From contig CP136066.1 in NCBI GenBank assembly GCA_032622095.1, positions 95,133,319 through 95,197,318 on the forward strand: a stretch of 64,000 bases of DNA, written 5' to 3'. This document shows, one piece after another, positions 11,756-23,045 of the stretch; the first letter of the stretch is position 1; each line of letters begins with the position of its first letter. The position numbers and the translations under genes are program-made. This DNA comes from Siphonodentalium dalli. Taxonomy: Eukaryota > Mollusca > Scaphopoda > Gadilida > Siphonodentaliidae. The notes beneath the pieces are model-generated. The model was not told where the DNA came from. It saw only the letters and a program-made list of their open reading frames with translations, and made no database searches.

Positions 11756-12133
11756 TCACCCTTTGATGACTGAAGCTTCCTGAATTTTTGCGAAAACCCT
11801 GTCCCAATGCATTCTCTTATATATGCAAGTCGCCCATAGGGCACCTCACATATAAGAGAATGCGTTGGCCTAACAAATTTATATTATATTTTATAATTGT
11901 TAAAGAATGTAATAAAAAATGAAAAAAAATGATAACAATTTGTTAAAGAATGTAAGAAATAATGATAAAAAATGATAACAATTGTTAAAGAATGTAAGAA
12001 AAAATATTAAAAATATGTTAAAGAATTGTAAGAAAAATTTGTCAAAAATGATAACAAATTGTTAAAGAATATTATAAAAAATTATAAAAATTGTTATAGA
12101 ATGTAAGAAAAAATCATTAAAATTGTTAAAGAA
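11756..12133. mobile_element. Family C element with expanded internal tandem, right end lost
   Basis: The left end is CACCCTTTGATGACTGAAGC, followed by one hairpin. The usual spacer word (TTGTTAAAGAATGTAAGAAA) is then amplified to about eight irregular units of ~30 bp (11888-12133). No closing hairpin or AAAGGGTTAA is found. Confidence 0.75.
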
Positions 12134-12208
12134 TCGGAGAGGTATGTGGCCGTTTATGTGATGTGATTGCTTTGAGTGAGTCAGTAAACAATTCTGCTTC
12201 TAATGATG

Positions 12209-12212
<4 letters not shown>

Positions 12213-12249
<37 letters not shown>
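12213..12249. repeat. (AT)n microsatellite
   Basis: Uninterrupted AT dinucleotides for ~37 bp. Confidence 0.97.
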
Positions 12250-12250
<1 letters not shown>

Positions 12251-12271
12251 TAAATTCACTCTCTGGGGATC

Positions 12272-12489
12272 TACAGGAATGCCCTAAATAATCTACTCCT
12301 TAACCACAGCAGAATTATGGGTAACTTTTCAGGATTTAGTCAGAAATATAGCTTGTTGCCATTCGTCGGAAAGCTCTCACTGAGAGCTTTCCGATGAATG
12401 GCAACAAGCCATATTTCCGATTAAATCCCTGAAAAATTACCCATAATTCTGCTGTGGTTAAGGAGTCGATTATTTAGTGCATTATTGTA
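12272..12489. mobile_element. Family A palindromic MITE, complete, inside a family B relic
   Basis: Both arms are present. Family B hairpin sequence (TAAATTCACTCTCTGGGGAT) precedes it, and the B-type sequence TGCTAATGTCCGGCACC follows, so it inserted into that relic. Confidence 0.88.
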
Positions 12490-12700
12490 CTAAATTCTGC
12501 TAATGTCCGGCACCATATTTTCAGCCCAGTTTCCAAACTGTTTCAAGCATGAATTTTTCAAATCTTTAAATATTGCTTGGAGAATCCCTCGGACCCTTCT
12601 TGTCGCTAAAAGCCTACCCCTTCTCAAAACAATGAAGTAACTTCAGTAAAGAAACAAAGATGTTACTGTAATGAGAGGTTAAAGTTCAAATTCTAGTGAA
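12490..12700 (+). repeat. Family H repeat, copy 1
   Basis: It starts GTCCGGCACCATATTTTCAG and shares ~200 bp of colinear sequence with 14410-14615 (CTGTTTCAAGCATGAATTTT, GCTTGGAGAATCCCTC, AATGAAGTAACTTCA). A family B half-hairpin precedes both copies. Confidence 0.75.
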
Positions 12701-12705
12701 ATAAT

Positions 12706-13672
12706 TGACGTTGAATTATTAATATTTTAGATATATAGAGCCGCAATAATTTTCTGATCAATCAATGATTGAAATGATATTCCTTTGAGGCCTTGTAATT
12801 ATCTAGATCCTATAAGCCTACCAGGCGTATTTGTAATGGACTACTGGCGGCTTATAACCTGATGATCTATGGAAGGTTATGTACACAAGATAAATGTTAT
12901 AGCCTAACTACTAGCAGAGAGATATTTACAAATTCAACCTTTATCACTATTCCGCACAGAAATCGATATCTATGGAATTTTTAGGAAAACAAGCCTCGTA
13001 GGAATTATAACGATCAATATTTACTTGTGTGGGAATGAACGATAGTCGTGAATTATGAATGCCTGCAGACTATATAAATCGTGAGGGCATGGAATCAGAT
13101 CATTCTCATATATTATACGACTACTGCTGCATACGTGGTGTGAGTGATTTCCCCACCTAATACACACTGTTTTCTCAAATCATCAGTTATTGAATATTAT
13201 GTCGGACATCTCTGTAGATATTGGTGGGGGTGATTTCCCCAGTCGTGCCTGGCAGCTTAATTGAGACCGATTCTAATGAGAGGAATCCACAGTGAATGCC
13301 ATTAGCAAGGGATAGTGGCTGTGCTTTATTCTATCACACCAGCCTGTGTCTTCCAGAAGTCCCCAACCTCTTGCTGTTCAGTTAGTGGATTATTATGAAC
13401 ATTTTCGTGGGATTCTATGATGAATTTAGTTCACTATGGATCTACCAACTGTTTAAACCAATTATGGAATAACTTTTAACATATTCACATCTATCTGATT
13501 GTTTGCTGCTATGTGTATTCTGGTTATCTGGATATAAACTACATGTACCTGTGAGAATTCACATAAACAGAAAATCTTTCTCAGCTGTCGGGATTATTCC
13601 TCTCTATGTTCGTTCCTTCACACAAAAAAAGGTTATTCTAGCCAATACATTACTATGTAAGTACATAATACA
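12706..13672. other. Repeat-free stretch with candidate promoter
   Basis: Apart from the TATA/initiator arrangement at 13071 nothing is recognised. 13894-14376 is also unfeatured. Confidence 0.4.
13071..13145 (+). promoter_or_regulatory. Candidate TATA promoter with non-coding first exon
   Basis: TATATAAA starts at 13071, an initiator-like TCAGATCA lies 24-25 bp downstream (13095), and a good donor GTGAGT starts at 13140. Together these could form a TATA box, start site and ~45-nt non-coding exon on the plus strand. The surrounding ~950 bp (12706-13672) have no recognised repeat. Which gene it would serve is unknown; the RUSC-like gene 19 kb downstream is one option. Confidence 0.2.
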
Positions 13673-13893
13673 TACAGTAATGCCCTAAATATATATTCAA
13701 CTTCTTAACCACAGCAGAATTATGGGTAATTTTTCAGGATTTAGTCGGAAATATGGCTTGTTGCCATTCATAGGAAAGCTCTCGCCGAGAGCATTCCGAT
13801 GAATGGCAACAAGGCATATTTCCGACTAAATCCTAAAAAATTACCCATAATTCTGCTGTGATTAAGGAGTCGATTATTTAGGGCAGTACTATA
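13673..13893. mobile_element. Family A palindromic MITE, complete
   Basis: Full length, with the right terminus changed to GGGCAGTACTATA. Confidence 0.88.
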
Positions 13894-14384
13894 TATACCA
13901 CTGGTAAATGTACAATATCTCCTCAGAGCTTATATTTCGTAATATTTTTACATCCGATTAAATAAAATTTATCGTTTATCTTTATTCAGAGTATAAAAAA
14001 TCTCAGTTTATATTGAATTTTGCTCACATGTATATCGCTGGAGATACTCATTATATTCCATTGGAAAAAAAGAGAATTTTATACCAAATTTATTCATGCT
14101 AAAACATTCGTTCAATCAGCAAAATGTGCATATTTTGGGTCCTATTTTATTTCACAGATCACAACAAACAAACTAGAAGTTTCTAGGCATTAAATTGTAA
14201 AATAAAGGTTCGAACATTTTGTGTGGATATACTCTTTATTTTATTTTTTGTGAGAATGCCAATAATTTATTCTGTAATTTCTTTTTTCATATTTATGTGC
14301 TATTGGCACTGTTATTGACTGAATCATACTTTTTTCTTGGACAGCGCTAGCACAACAAAGGCCCCCACATCACGCACTATTTTC

Positions 14385-14615
14385 CTAATTCAAATTCTGG
14401 GGACCTCATTCTGCACATGTCTGGCACCATATTTTCAGGACTGTTTACAAACTGTTTCAAGCATGAATTTTCCAAATCTTTAAAATATTGCTTGGAGAAT
14501 CCCTCAGACCCTTCCTGTCGCTAAGACCCTGCCCCTTCTCAAAAACAATGAAGTAACTTCACTAAAGAAACAAAGACCTTACTATAATGAAAGGTTAAAG
14601 TTCAAATTTTCACAT
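14385..14615 (+). repeat. Family H repeat, copy 2, with B half-hairpin
   Basis: TTCTGGGGACCTCATTCTGC leads into the H body. Similar ~25-bp sequences lie on both sides (CACTATTTTCCTAATTCA at ~14377 and CACTATCTTCCTAATTCA at ~14626), which may be an old target duplication. Confidence 0.72.
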
Positions 14616-14658
14616 TGCACACTATCTTCCTAATTCATATTTACTTTGGTATTCAATG

Positions 14659-14775
14659 TACAGTAATGCCCAAATAATCGACTCCTTAACCACAGCAGAA
14701 TTATGGGTAATTTTTCAGGATTTAGTTGGAAGTATGGCTTATTGCCATTCATCGAAAAAGCTCTCAATTATTTAG
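14659..14775. mobile_element. Family A MITE, left arm
   Basis: TACAGTAATGCCCAAATAAT to AAAGCTCTC, then only AATTATTTAG remains of the right arm. Confidence 0.82.
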
Positions 14776-14893
14776 TTTATGAAAACTGCTTGATATATGG
14801 CACCAAAATATGAATGTCATTTTAGTCATGCCCCTTAGTGCATGTAAACACTAGTAATTTATTTTACAAAGGTACAATACTTTTAGGAGAGTG

Positions 14894-15050
14894 TACATTA
14901 ATGCCCTAAATAATAGACTCCTTAACCACAGCAGAATTATGGTGAGAGCTTTCCGTTGAATGGCAACAAGCCATATTTCCGACTAAATCATGAAAAATTA
15001 CCCATAATTATGCTGTGGTTAAGGAGTCGATTATTTAGGGCATTACTGTA
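14894..15050. mobile_element. Family A MITE, inner left arm missing
   Basis: The left arm stops at GCAGAATTATGG and joins TGAGAGCTTTCCGTTGAATG. The right arm is complete to CATTACTGTA. Confidence 0.86.
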
Positions 15051-16459
15051 GTATGGCGTGATGAGTAAGGTCTGTGGGTGTCACTATCAGACGAGCTATC
15101 ATTAACTCCGCGGACACTCTCCATTATCGAGGCCCTCCAGTGACAGATTCTTAACAATCTTATGCCTGACATGATTGTTTAAATTTCTGTACTACGAAAA
15201 TAGCCTTTTAACTGAACATATATCTCACTGCCTCAAGGAACTAGTACTATATTCTGCGAAGTTCCTGTACGTTCTCAGCACAATGATAAGGAATGGCGTA
15301 CAGCAACCCGTGTCATGTCCATTGTAATTATCTTCTCAACACCCATGCATGTTAATTGTAACGACTAACTTTCATATCTGTTGGACAAATCAGATTTTCC
15401 TGCAACAAAAGCTGTAGTGAACATTCAAATGCATATATGCTTCACTCTCGTGGTTTCCAACACCTCTCCATACTTGTACATAACGGCCCATCACACTGGC
15501 CAGGGGAGCCCACTTTAATCCAACTGTATTTATATGTCATGTGTATCGATCTCTCCTATACTTGGAGGTAATAAAGATATCTCTTGAGAAGTCCTGAACT
15601 TATGGTGCTGGACAATTGCAGAATGAGGTCCACAGAGGGTGAATTTAGTGAAGTTGCCCCAGCACAGTGGGCTAGCGCCACCAAATTCATCATCTGGGGA
15701 CCTCATTATGCATGGCCTACATGTACCATTGAGCCGGGATAAACAGAACAATCTAAAATTTATAAAAAAATATAAGAAACAAAACACGTGTTCTCAGCAC
15801 TCGATCTATTGACAAATTTGTTCGAAAATCTTCTTTATGTAAGTATATGTTTTGAAATGACTCTTATTAAATTAAGTGTAAATTATTTTTTGGGTTCGAG
15901 CGAGCCATGCACATTTAATTTCAAACAGTAATATAGAAGCATCAAACTCCATGCAGCGCCCTCTCTGTTATCACTGCGATAGATCACTGCCGGAAGGAGG
16001 GTACTTTGTGGATCAGTACATCTATTTGTATGTATCATTGGAACAATATTTAGTCACGTATTATCTTATTTTGACCACCACACATTTGCAATAATGGTAA
16101 TTCTTTCGGTATTGATAAGAATAATATGAACTGAGCCAGACATATACATATACAATTTTAATCCTAAAACATAAGAACTATATAAGATCATGTCAGAAAT
16201 CCTTACAAAAATGTCCTCTTGGCAGTGGTATCTCAGCAGAGTGATGGGAGATAACTCTGCCTGGAGTTTGTAGAAGCATTTTTACAAACTCATGCAAAGA
16301 TTAACTCCCCTTAATGGATTTATAAAACATGAAGAAATTTAGTATGCACCTGGTGTGTTCTGGTAGAGATTTATATGCATACAGGGGATGGCCCACACTC
16401 CACTCCCCTTAGCCCCCCCCCCCCCCCTCCTCACAACATACTAAGCTTTCATGTTGATA
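15051..16459. other. Unfeatured DNA on both sides of a solo B hairpin
   Basis: 15051-15611 and 15714-16459 show no gene. A C run lies at 16408-16427. 16766-17003 and 17450-18024 are also empty. Confidence 0.45.
15612..15713. mobile_element. Family B solo hairpin
   Basis: Only one ~100-bp hairpin (GCAGAATGAGGTCCACAGAG to CTGGGGACCTCATTATGC) is present, without outer TIR or body. Confidence 0.75.
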
Positions 16460-16700
16460 TTAACCTTTTTTCTATGCTAAAAATGCTCATTGACGAGTTG
16501 TTGCAATCTCATCATTGTTGAACTTATTATCTGAACATTTCCAACTTGTGAATATTAAATCACTCTTCTCTTGTATTATCTGTTTTTCTGCCTGTCGTCT
16601 GCTATTTTTACCTGAACACCTCTCCAAATGAATAATCAACCATTCCAATGTATACTTCTATAGCTGAATGGGAGAATCCATTCAGTATCGAAAGGGTTAA
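16460..16700. mobile_element. Family D element with TTAA ends
   Basis: TTAACCTTTTTTCTATGC to CAGTATCGAAAGGGTTAA. Internal marks are TTGAACTTATTATCTGAAC, TCTGCTATTTTTACCTGAAC and CCAATGTATACTTCTATA. One half of the usual inner palindrome is missing. Confidence 0.78.
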
Positions 16701-16738
16701 GCTGCTTGCTGTATTACCAGTGTAGGCTGAACTGGTGG

Positions 16739-16765
16739 TACTGTAATGCTCTAAATAATCGACTG
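16739..16765. mobile_element. Family A MITE, terminal fragment
   Basis: Only TACTGTAATGCTCTAAATAA and a few further bases (TCGACT) match. It sits 38 bp after a family D element. Confidence 0.5.
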
Positions 16766-17003
16766 TATTCCTCATTTAACTCTAAATAATTGTAATCAAT
16801 ATAACCTGAATCAGCAACCATATTGATGTACCAGTATATTGGTGGCCCCCAAAGATCTATTTATAATTAAAGCTACAGGTTCCATCCTGAATGACCAAAA
16901 TCAATAAATCCTATATTATATATAGTAGAGGCAGGTTGGAACAGAGTTAGCCCATCCTGATTGAAATGGCTTGTGTCTCTGATAAGATTTCACTATGTTC
17001 CTG

Positions 17004-17449
17004 GCAAGTCTGTAAGTAGTGTGTCTGTCATTTGCAGAATGAGGTCCCCCCAGAGGGTGAATTTAGTCACGCTATCCCACACGGCGGGCTAGCATAAACC
17101 AATTTAGCCTATGGGGACCTCATTCTGCTTAGGCCTCATTTTCTGCAAAGTATCTGTAGTCTTAAATTAACATTGTTTTTAGTTACTTTTCACACTTCTC
17201 TTTAGTTTCTATATCCCCTAATTTGCAGAAGATAAATTCGATAATTGAGGTGACTAATTGGTGAACATCGCCAACTTCAACTGGGAACTTCAATTTGAAC
17301 CATAGGTCTCCCATAGCAGTTGACGCTTAAGCAGAATGAGGTTCTCAGAGGGTGAAATTGGTGATGCTAGCCCACTGTGCGGATAGCTTCACTAATTTCA
17401 CCCACTGGGACCTCATTCTGCAAATGACAGACACACTATTTGCAGGCTT
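17004..17449. mobile_element. Family B element, full length (446 bp, reference copy)
   Basis: The outer inverted ends are AGTGTGTCTGTCATTTGCAG and GCAAATGACAGACACACT, followed by CAGGCTT. Directly inside each end is a separate ~95-bp hairpin built on CAGAATGAGGTCCCC...GGGGACCTCATTCTG with GTGATGCTAGCCC at its tip. Between the two hairpins lies a non-palindromic ~200-bp body (TTTCTATATCCCCTAATTTG, AATCGAGGTGACT-like). No coding capacity is seen. The superfamily is unclear. Confidence 0.82.
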
Positions 17450-18024
17450 TGTTCCTGGCTCTAGGCACTGGTAAATCATGGTTATCTTTACTGAGATGTC
17501 AGGTAAATGGGTCCTTTTCCATGGAGTTATCTGCCACTTTCACTCCAGATTGCCCACATGCATTGATTTTTACACTGGAGTGTTCATATCAGATCTGACT
17601 GCCACATAAATATTTCACATCTGATCCGATCCAATGTGTGTGATTGTGGTTAATAAAAAAGTAATTCAGGAACCTGTGGGAAAAAATTATCACTGATAGA
17701 ATTCAACTTTCAGTCAGTAAACTCGTTCGCCATTAAAAATACATGTATGCCCATATCTGATCCATATCTGTATGCCCATATCTGATGTGTATGATTGTGG
17801 TCAATACGGAAATATAAAAAAAATGCCTGGAACAAATATATTTATCAATAATGGAAATTTAGTACCATCAGTATTAAACCTCACCATGAGGTCCATGATA
17901 TACTGTATGCCATATTTTAATATATACCATGAAAACACCAAAATTATAGAATTTTTTTATCAGCTGTCAATTTTCTGCACAGAACTTGACACAAGTGAGA
18001 TAACAGCTGTTCATTTCACTAAAA

Positions 18025-18230
18025 TACAGTAATGCCCTAAATAATCGACTCCTTAACCACAGCAGAATTATGGATAATTTTTCAGGATTTAGTCGGAAAT
18101 ATGGCTTGTTGTCACTCACTGAGAGCTTTCCGATGAATGGCAACAAGCCATATTTCCAAATAAGTCCTGAAAAGTTACCCATAATTCTGCTGTGGTTAAG
18201 GAGTCGATTATTTAGGGCATTAATACTGTA
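18025..18230. mobile_element. Family A MITE, small deletion at the centre
   Basis: The left arm lacks CATTCATCGGAAAGCT, so the loop becomes GTCACTCACTGAGAGC. The right end carries a 3-bp duplication (ATTAATACTGTA). Confidence 0.87.
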
Positions 18231-18462
18231 GTTGTTGGCGGATTCGTAAACCAATTAATTTAATTTAATTTTGTCTCCTTAATGAAAATGTCTGCTTGGC
18301 CAGAGCTGTTTGTATCTTGGTATAATATACATGTATATATTCAGCCCCTATTTTATGGCACCGTTCATGATTTAAACTGTATATTATTGGCTTCGAAAAG
18401 AAATAATTTGGTGCTTGAACCTTATGTGTGCCTTTAACACAATCTTTCTTTCATTCAATTAT

Positions 18463-18876
18463 CGTAGTATCCATTGTGATGTTCTATTATTCATCTGGAG
18501 GGTTTTCAGTAAATATAAGCAGACGACAGATAATACAAGTGCGAAAGGAGTCCTTTTTATTGGAGGGAAATGTTCAGATAATAAGTTCGTACTTCGGTCA
18601 TCTCTCTTCAACGCAACACCAGTGGATCATCAATTCAATGAAATCACATTTTAACTAACATTATAAATCTTAAATATCATTGTACTACACAATTAAAAAC
18701 TTAAAAACAAATTAGCTTGATATGTATTTTATATGTTGATTTTCTGACTGTATGTTTTGATATACTGTGTTGAATAAACTATTGAATAAGAATAAGAAAA
18801 CAAATGTTGAACTTATTATCTGAACATTTCTTAAGGGAACTACTCTTCCATGAGTATTTGGTATGGAAAGGGTTAA
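18463..18876. mobile_element. Family D element, split and rearranged
   Basis: D sequence at 18463-18597 (AAATATAAGCAGACGACAGA, AATGTTCAGATAATAAGTTC) and 18805-18876 (TTGAACTTATTATCTGAACA, ending GGAAAGGGTTAA). About 200 bp of other sequence lie between. Confidence 0.7.
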
Positions 18877-18920
18877 AGTAGGTTGACCCCACTGTCCCCA
18901 CATTCGTACTGTTAACCCAT

Positions 18921-19018
18921 GTAACACAGGATAACACAGGATAACCCTGGATAGTACAGCATAACACAGGATAACCCTGGATAGTACAGCATAACACAGG
19001 ATAACACAGGATAACACA
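18921..19018 (+). repeat. Minisatellite of GGATAACAC / GGATAACCCT units
   Basis: A 30-bp unit (ATAACACAGG ATAACCCTGG ATAGTACAGC) occurs twice, flanked by extra ATAACACAGG 10-mers, so a 10-bp unit underlies it. Confidence 0.9.
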
Positions 19019-19867
19019 AATGTACATGTAGATTATGAGAACAGTTACATGTAACTACTAGTAATCCAATTAATCTACTTATATTCGTTGGTTGTATGCA
19101 TAACCTGATGTATGGAGTGACCCAAAGAATGTTAACAAATGACCTCAGGCCATGTTAACATACTGAACCCACTCAATATCAACAGCTGCCTCACAACATG
19201 TACATAAAACTGAATAATAATAATATAATAATTCTTTATGTTATATTCTTTGTCATGTATGTGAAAAAGATTTTAATTCTAAGTTCCTTTTACCTTTAGG
19301 AGTCCAATGTCATTTATGTAATCTGTCAAAAATTAGGAAGGTGCGGATATTCAAGAGTGGGTGTGTTTTTCTGCACCAGGCATGTAATAAAGTACATATG
19401 ACATGCAGACTATGACTATGACCATGACTATGGATTATTCTGATGACATGCAGATAGTTTGAGTACTTTGGAATTAAGAACATATGACAGCGCACCTTCT
19501 GGTAATCTTATAAAGTATAATCAGATTCCGCAGAAAGCCATTTTGTGCGGAGTTGATTTCTTCAGTGTAACAAGTCTTCTGTTGACAGACACATCATGGG
19601 GAGTGTTAATGGTATCGCAAAAATTTATGTAAAATCTTCAGAATATTGTTCTATCTCAAAAGTGACTGATTTTAAATTGTTCCCAATTGTCTTCATCTGA
19701 CCATTGAAGGCAAACCAAAAAAAACCCTCAACCCCATCCCAAAAATTCCCTGCAAATCACCCCCCTGGGACTCGGGATTCAAATAACCAACTGTTAATAC
19801 TTGCTGCCAGCTGGATTGGTACAAGTAAATAAGAAAATATCACTGCACACCATTCTGGACACAAAGC

Positions 19868-20323
19868 ATGAGCTTTACTAAATACTCATCGACGAGTAGT
19901 CACCTCAGCAAAATGTTTAGATAATATAAAGTTCAGCAAATGACCACATGTAGTGAACTTAGGATCTGAACATGTCCAACCAATGTATAGAAATACGGTA
20001 ATGCCCTAAATAATTGACTCCTTAACCACAGCAGAATTATGGGTAATTTTTCATGATTTAGTAGGAAATATGGCTTGTTGCCATTTATCGGAAAGCTCTC
20101 ACGTTGAATGGCAACACGCCATATTTCCGACTAAATCCTGAAAAATGTCCCGGAATTCTGCTGTGGTTAAGGAGTCGATTATTTAGGGCATTGCTATATT
20201 CTTGTATTATTTATTGTCTACTTATGTTACATGAACACCCCTCCTGATGAATAATAGACTAGTACAATGTATATATATATTTTATCAATGATGGAAGAAT
20301 CTATTTGGCATAGAAAGGGTTAA
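19868..20323. mobile_element. Family D element carrying a family A insertion
   Basis: Left part ACTAAATACTCATCGACGAG, inner words GTTCAGCAAATGACC and GTGAACTTAGGATCTGAAC; right end TTTGGCATAGAAAGGGTTAA. Removing the MITE at 19994-20198 leaves ~250 bp, the usual D length. Confidence 0.78.
19994..20198. mobile_element. Family A MITE nested in a family D element
   Basis: Ends are TACGGTAATGCCC and GGGCATTGCTATA. Family D sequence continues on both sides (CCAATGTATAG before, TCTTGTATTATT after), so this copy is the younger one. Confidence 0.87.
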
Positions 20324-21225
20324 AATAACCAATCAATCAATCTTAAATCGTTCATTTTTTGCCAAATCAATAATAGATAGATTACATTGCACTGACATGA
20401 TCTGTATGTTCCATTCTGACAAATCGAGTATAATAAGATTTTACAGAATGCGATTATGTCAGAAGTTCATTTGTTTCGACTCAATCATTTTTCTATACAT
20501 TTTGCTTCAAGTTCGGGATATATTAGGTTAGAGAATTCCTAAGCAGGAATTACCCTATCCTTCTCTGAGTATAAATAAATGATTTGAATGCAAATCAGAA
20601 ACGATATGTTAAGGAATCAATATGAGTTGATTCCCCATTATTCCCTGCACACCGCATAATACATAGCCTTTGTTCCGAACTCATATACCGGTATTATGCC
20701 TGTGATTTCTCTTTCTCCTACGCGGAACATGTTTGGAGCTTTGATTCATGCTTGCAGGACATACTCCCTTCTAATTATAAGTGCTACGTTTGTGAATTGC
20801 CGATTTAGCAATTCGATTGAACCGTTTGTGTGACATAATTGACCTTTAGTTGCACACGTTGTGTTTTGTACCGGCTAATTAGCCACCGGATGTGGCTTTG
20901 TGTAGTCGGTGGTTCCTGTGATGTTTGGATTGTGTTATTCCCTGTTTTGATGCACTTCTAATCAGGTTAACTGTTTTTCTTTGCCTCAAACTCAAACATT
21001 TCTCATGTAGTTGGTGTTTATTCACATCTGATTCAAATACAGTCACCTGAAAATATATATCGCACATTTGTAAAATCAATAAAATCTATATACATGTACT
21101 AGTGGTACAGACTATTGGTGTTATTTTTTCAGTAATTTTCATTAAAATGTTGGGCCAGAAATCTTAAGAACAATGTATTTTATAAATCTTTAAAATTGGT
21201 GAAAATATACAAACAAATGACACGA
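20324..21225. other. No gene or repeat recognised
   Basis: About 900 bp of unique-looking DNA. 19019-19867 is equally featureless. Confidence 0.45.
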
Positions 21226-21285
21226 GTGTGTTAATGGGTTTGTTGATACGGTGCAAGTGCTGTATCGACAAACCCATTAACACAC
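21226..21285. repeat. 60-bp hairpin heading dispersed repeat J
   Basis: GTGTGTTAATGGGTTTGTTG pairs with CGACAAACCCATTAACACAC, with loop around CGGTGCAAGTGCTG. Confidence 0.85.
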
Positions 21286-21422
21286 ATGTTGTTCTGTGTT
21301 TATTACACGCCACCCATCCTAGAATCTGTGAATTAAAAAAAAAAGTTTATTCAGGCACATACAGGGCTTGTTTTGTCCTGCTTTTATTTTATAGTTCTGG
21401 TTTCATGGTTGAAACTATAAGG
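21286..21422. repeat. Dispersed repeat J, copy 1
   Basis: TTCTGTGTTTATTACACGCC to TTCTGGTTTCATGGTTGA is colinear with 37534-37668. Confidence 0.68.
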
Positions 21423-21528
21423 TCATTTACATTGTGTGACATCAATGGGATGCAATATGGAGCATGTGGCGCATACAGATTTGTAAATATAGCACAACAG
21501 GAAGACTGTAGTTCTATGAACAAACATA

Positions 21529-21714
21529 TACATAATGCCCTAAGTAATCGAATCCTTAACCACAGAAGAATTATGGGTAACTTTTCAGGATTTAGTCGGA
21601 AATATGGCTTTTTGCCATTCATCGGAAAGCTCTCAGATATTTCCGACTAAATCCTGAAAAGTTACCCATAATTCTGCTGTGGTTAAGGAGTCGATTACTG
21701 AGGGCATTACTATA
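21529..21714. mobile_element. Family A MITE, inner right arm shortened
   Basis: The left arm is complete to AAAGCTCTCAG. The right arm resumes at ATATTTCCGACTAAATCC and ends GGGCATTACTATA. Confidence 0.86.
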
Positions 21715-22565
21715 ATAAATACAAAATATGTGGAATGCCTCAGAAAAAAATTAGATTTCTGCAGCCCTTATCACCAATCTTGCTTATCAAGTTAATTGGC
21801 CACATTCTTGCAACCATACTAAGTTTCTCCTATGACAACAAGCAAGATTCATATCACAATCTTGTTGTTTGAGAAATCTGAGTGAAAAAAAAATCCACTG
21901 CCTCATTAACATGTGGTATGGAGGGGTTATAATAGGTCATTTATAGCTGGTTCATGTTCCACTAATCTGGCACCCATGAGGTATATACCTGGAGTTTGAT
22001 TTATTAATATCCCAGTAATATTCCCAGCTTGCTGGTCAGATTCAGTGGTCTGCATACCTGGCCAATCTCATCTGACTTCAATCAGCAGATAACCAGCCTA
22101 ATCCCTGGAGCTAGTCTATAGACTTTACCTACAGCAGGCACTGGCATCTCTGACTAGTTATCCACTAAAACCAGCCAGATGGTCTGCCAAGATATATCAG
22201 TGATTTAGTTAGTCCCCTCTATGTATCTCATCATTCTTCTAAATCTTAGAACCTTCAGTTGAACCCCTGACATTCCATTGATTCATCTGATAACTATTTT
22301 TAATACCAGGTATTCATATTCTTGCAAATAGTACACCTACTATAGTACACCTGGCCTTATAAGTATAGCTATCAGACTTCTTTGTTGAGTGGTGTATCTG
22401 AACTTACATGCATATTCCCAATATATTTACATTTTAAGATGCATTATCCAAATTAACGCTTTTAAATTACTATTTCTTTGGCTTTGGGGGTAAAAAATAT
22501 TTGATTTGAGTTGAGGAACCCACCCATCAAAGCTCAGAGATGTGCAATTATTTGTGGCTCAGAAA
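21715..22565. other. No gene or repeat recognised
   Basis: Slightly less AT-rich between 22010 and 22260, without an open frame. 23363-24188, 24400-24979 and 25091-25393 are also empty. Confidence 0.45.
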
Positions 22566-22852
22566 AATGTTGTCAAATGGACGGTCTCAGACAAAATTGC
22601 GGATGGAGATGGATAACTGCAAAATCAAGTGGTAATACAGCCAAATTATGTGATAATGTGGCCATATTTCATTGAACAAAATGTTGATAAATAACACGTT
22701 TTGGGAAATTTTATACCATAGTTGACAGTGGTTAGCATTATTTTGTTGGAATTAATCGATTCTGATAACTTTTGCATATTTTTGAAGAAATGTTGTTGTT
22801 GTTGTATCTTGATGATATGGGGACCGTCTGATCGGATTGAGTACCTTTAAAT
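22566..22852 (+). repeat. Dispersed repeat I, copy 2
   Basis: GGACGGTCTCAGACAAAATT to GATTGAGTACCTTTAA, inverted relative to the copy at 10733. Just downstream, 22852-22920 and 22984-23042 are a local duplication (AATGAATGGGAA(C/T)CCAGA). Confidence 0.75.
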
Positions 22853-23045
22853 GAATGGGAACCCAGAACGTGTTTCTCAGACTTTCTCTGCCATTCAAGT
22901 AGAATATCAGGCACACTGCAGCTACCACTTGGGCTACTTGATTGAGGGATGTTTCTGAACTTCTTATTTCAATATCTTTACAAATGAATGAATGGGAATC
23001 CAGATAGTGTTTCTACCTTTCAAGTAGAATATAAGCCACACCAAT

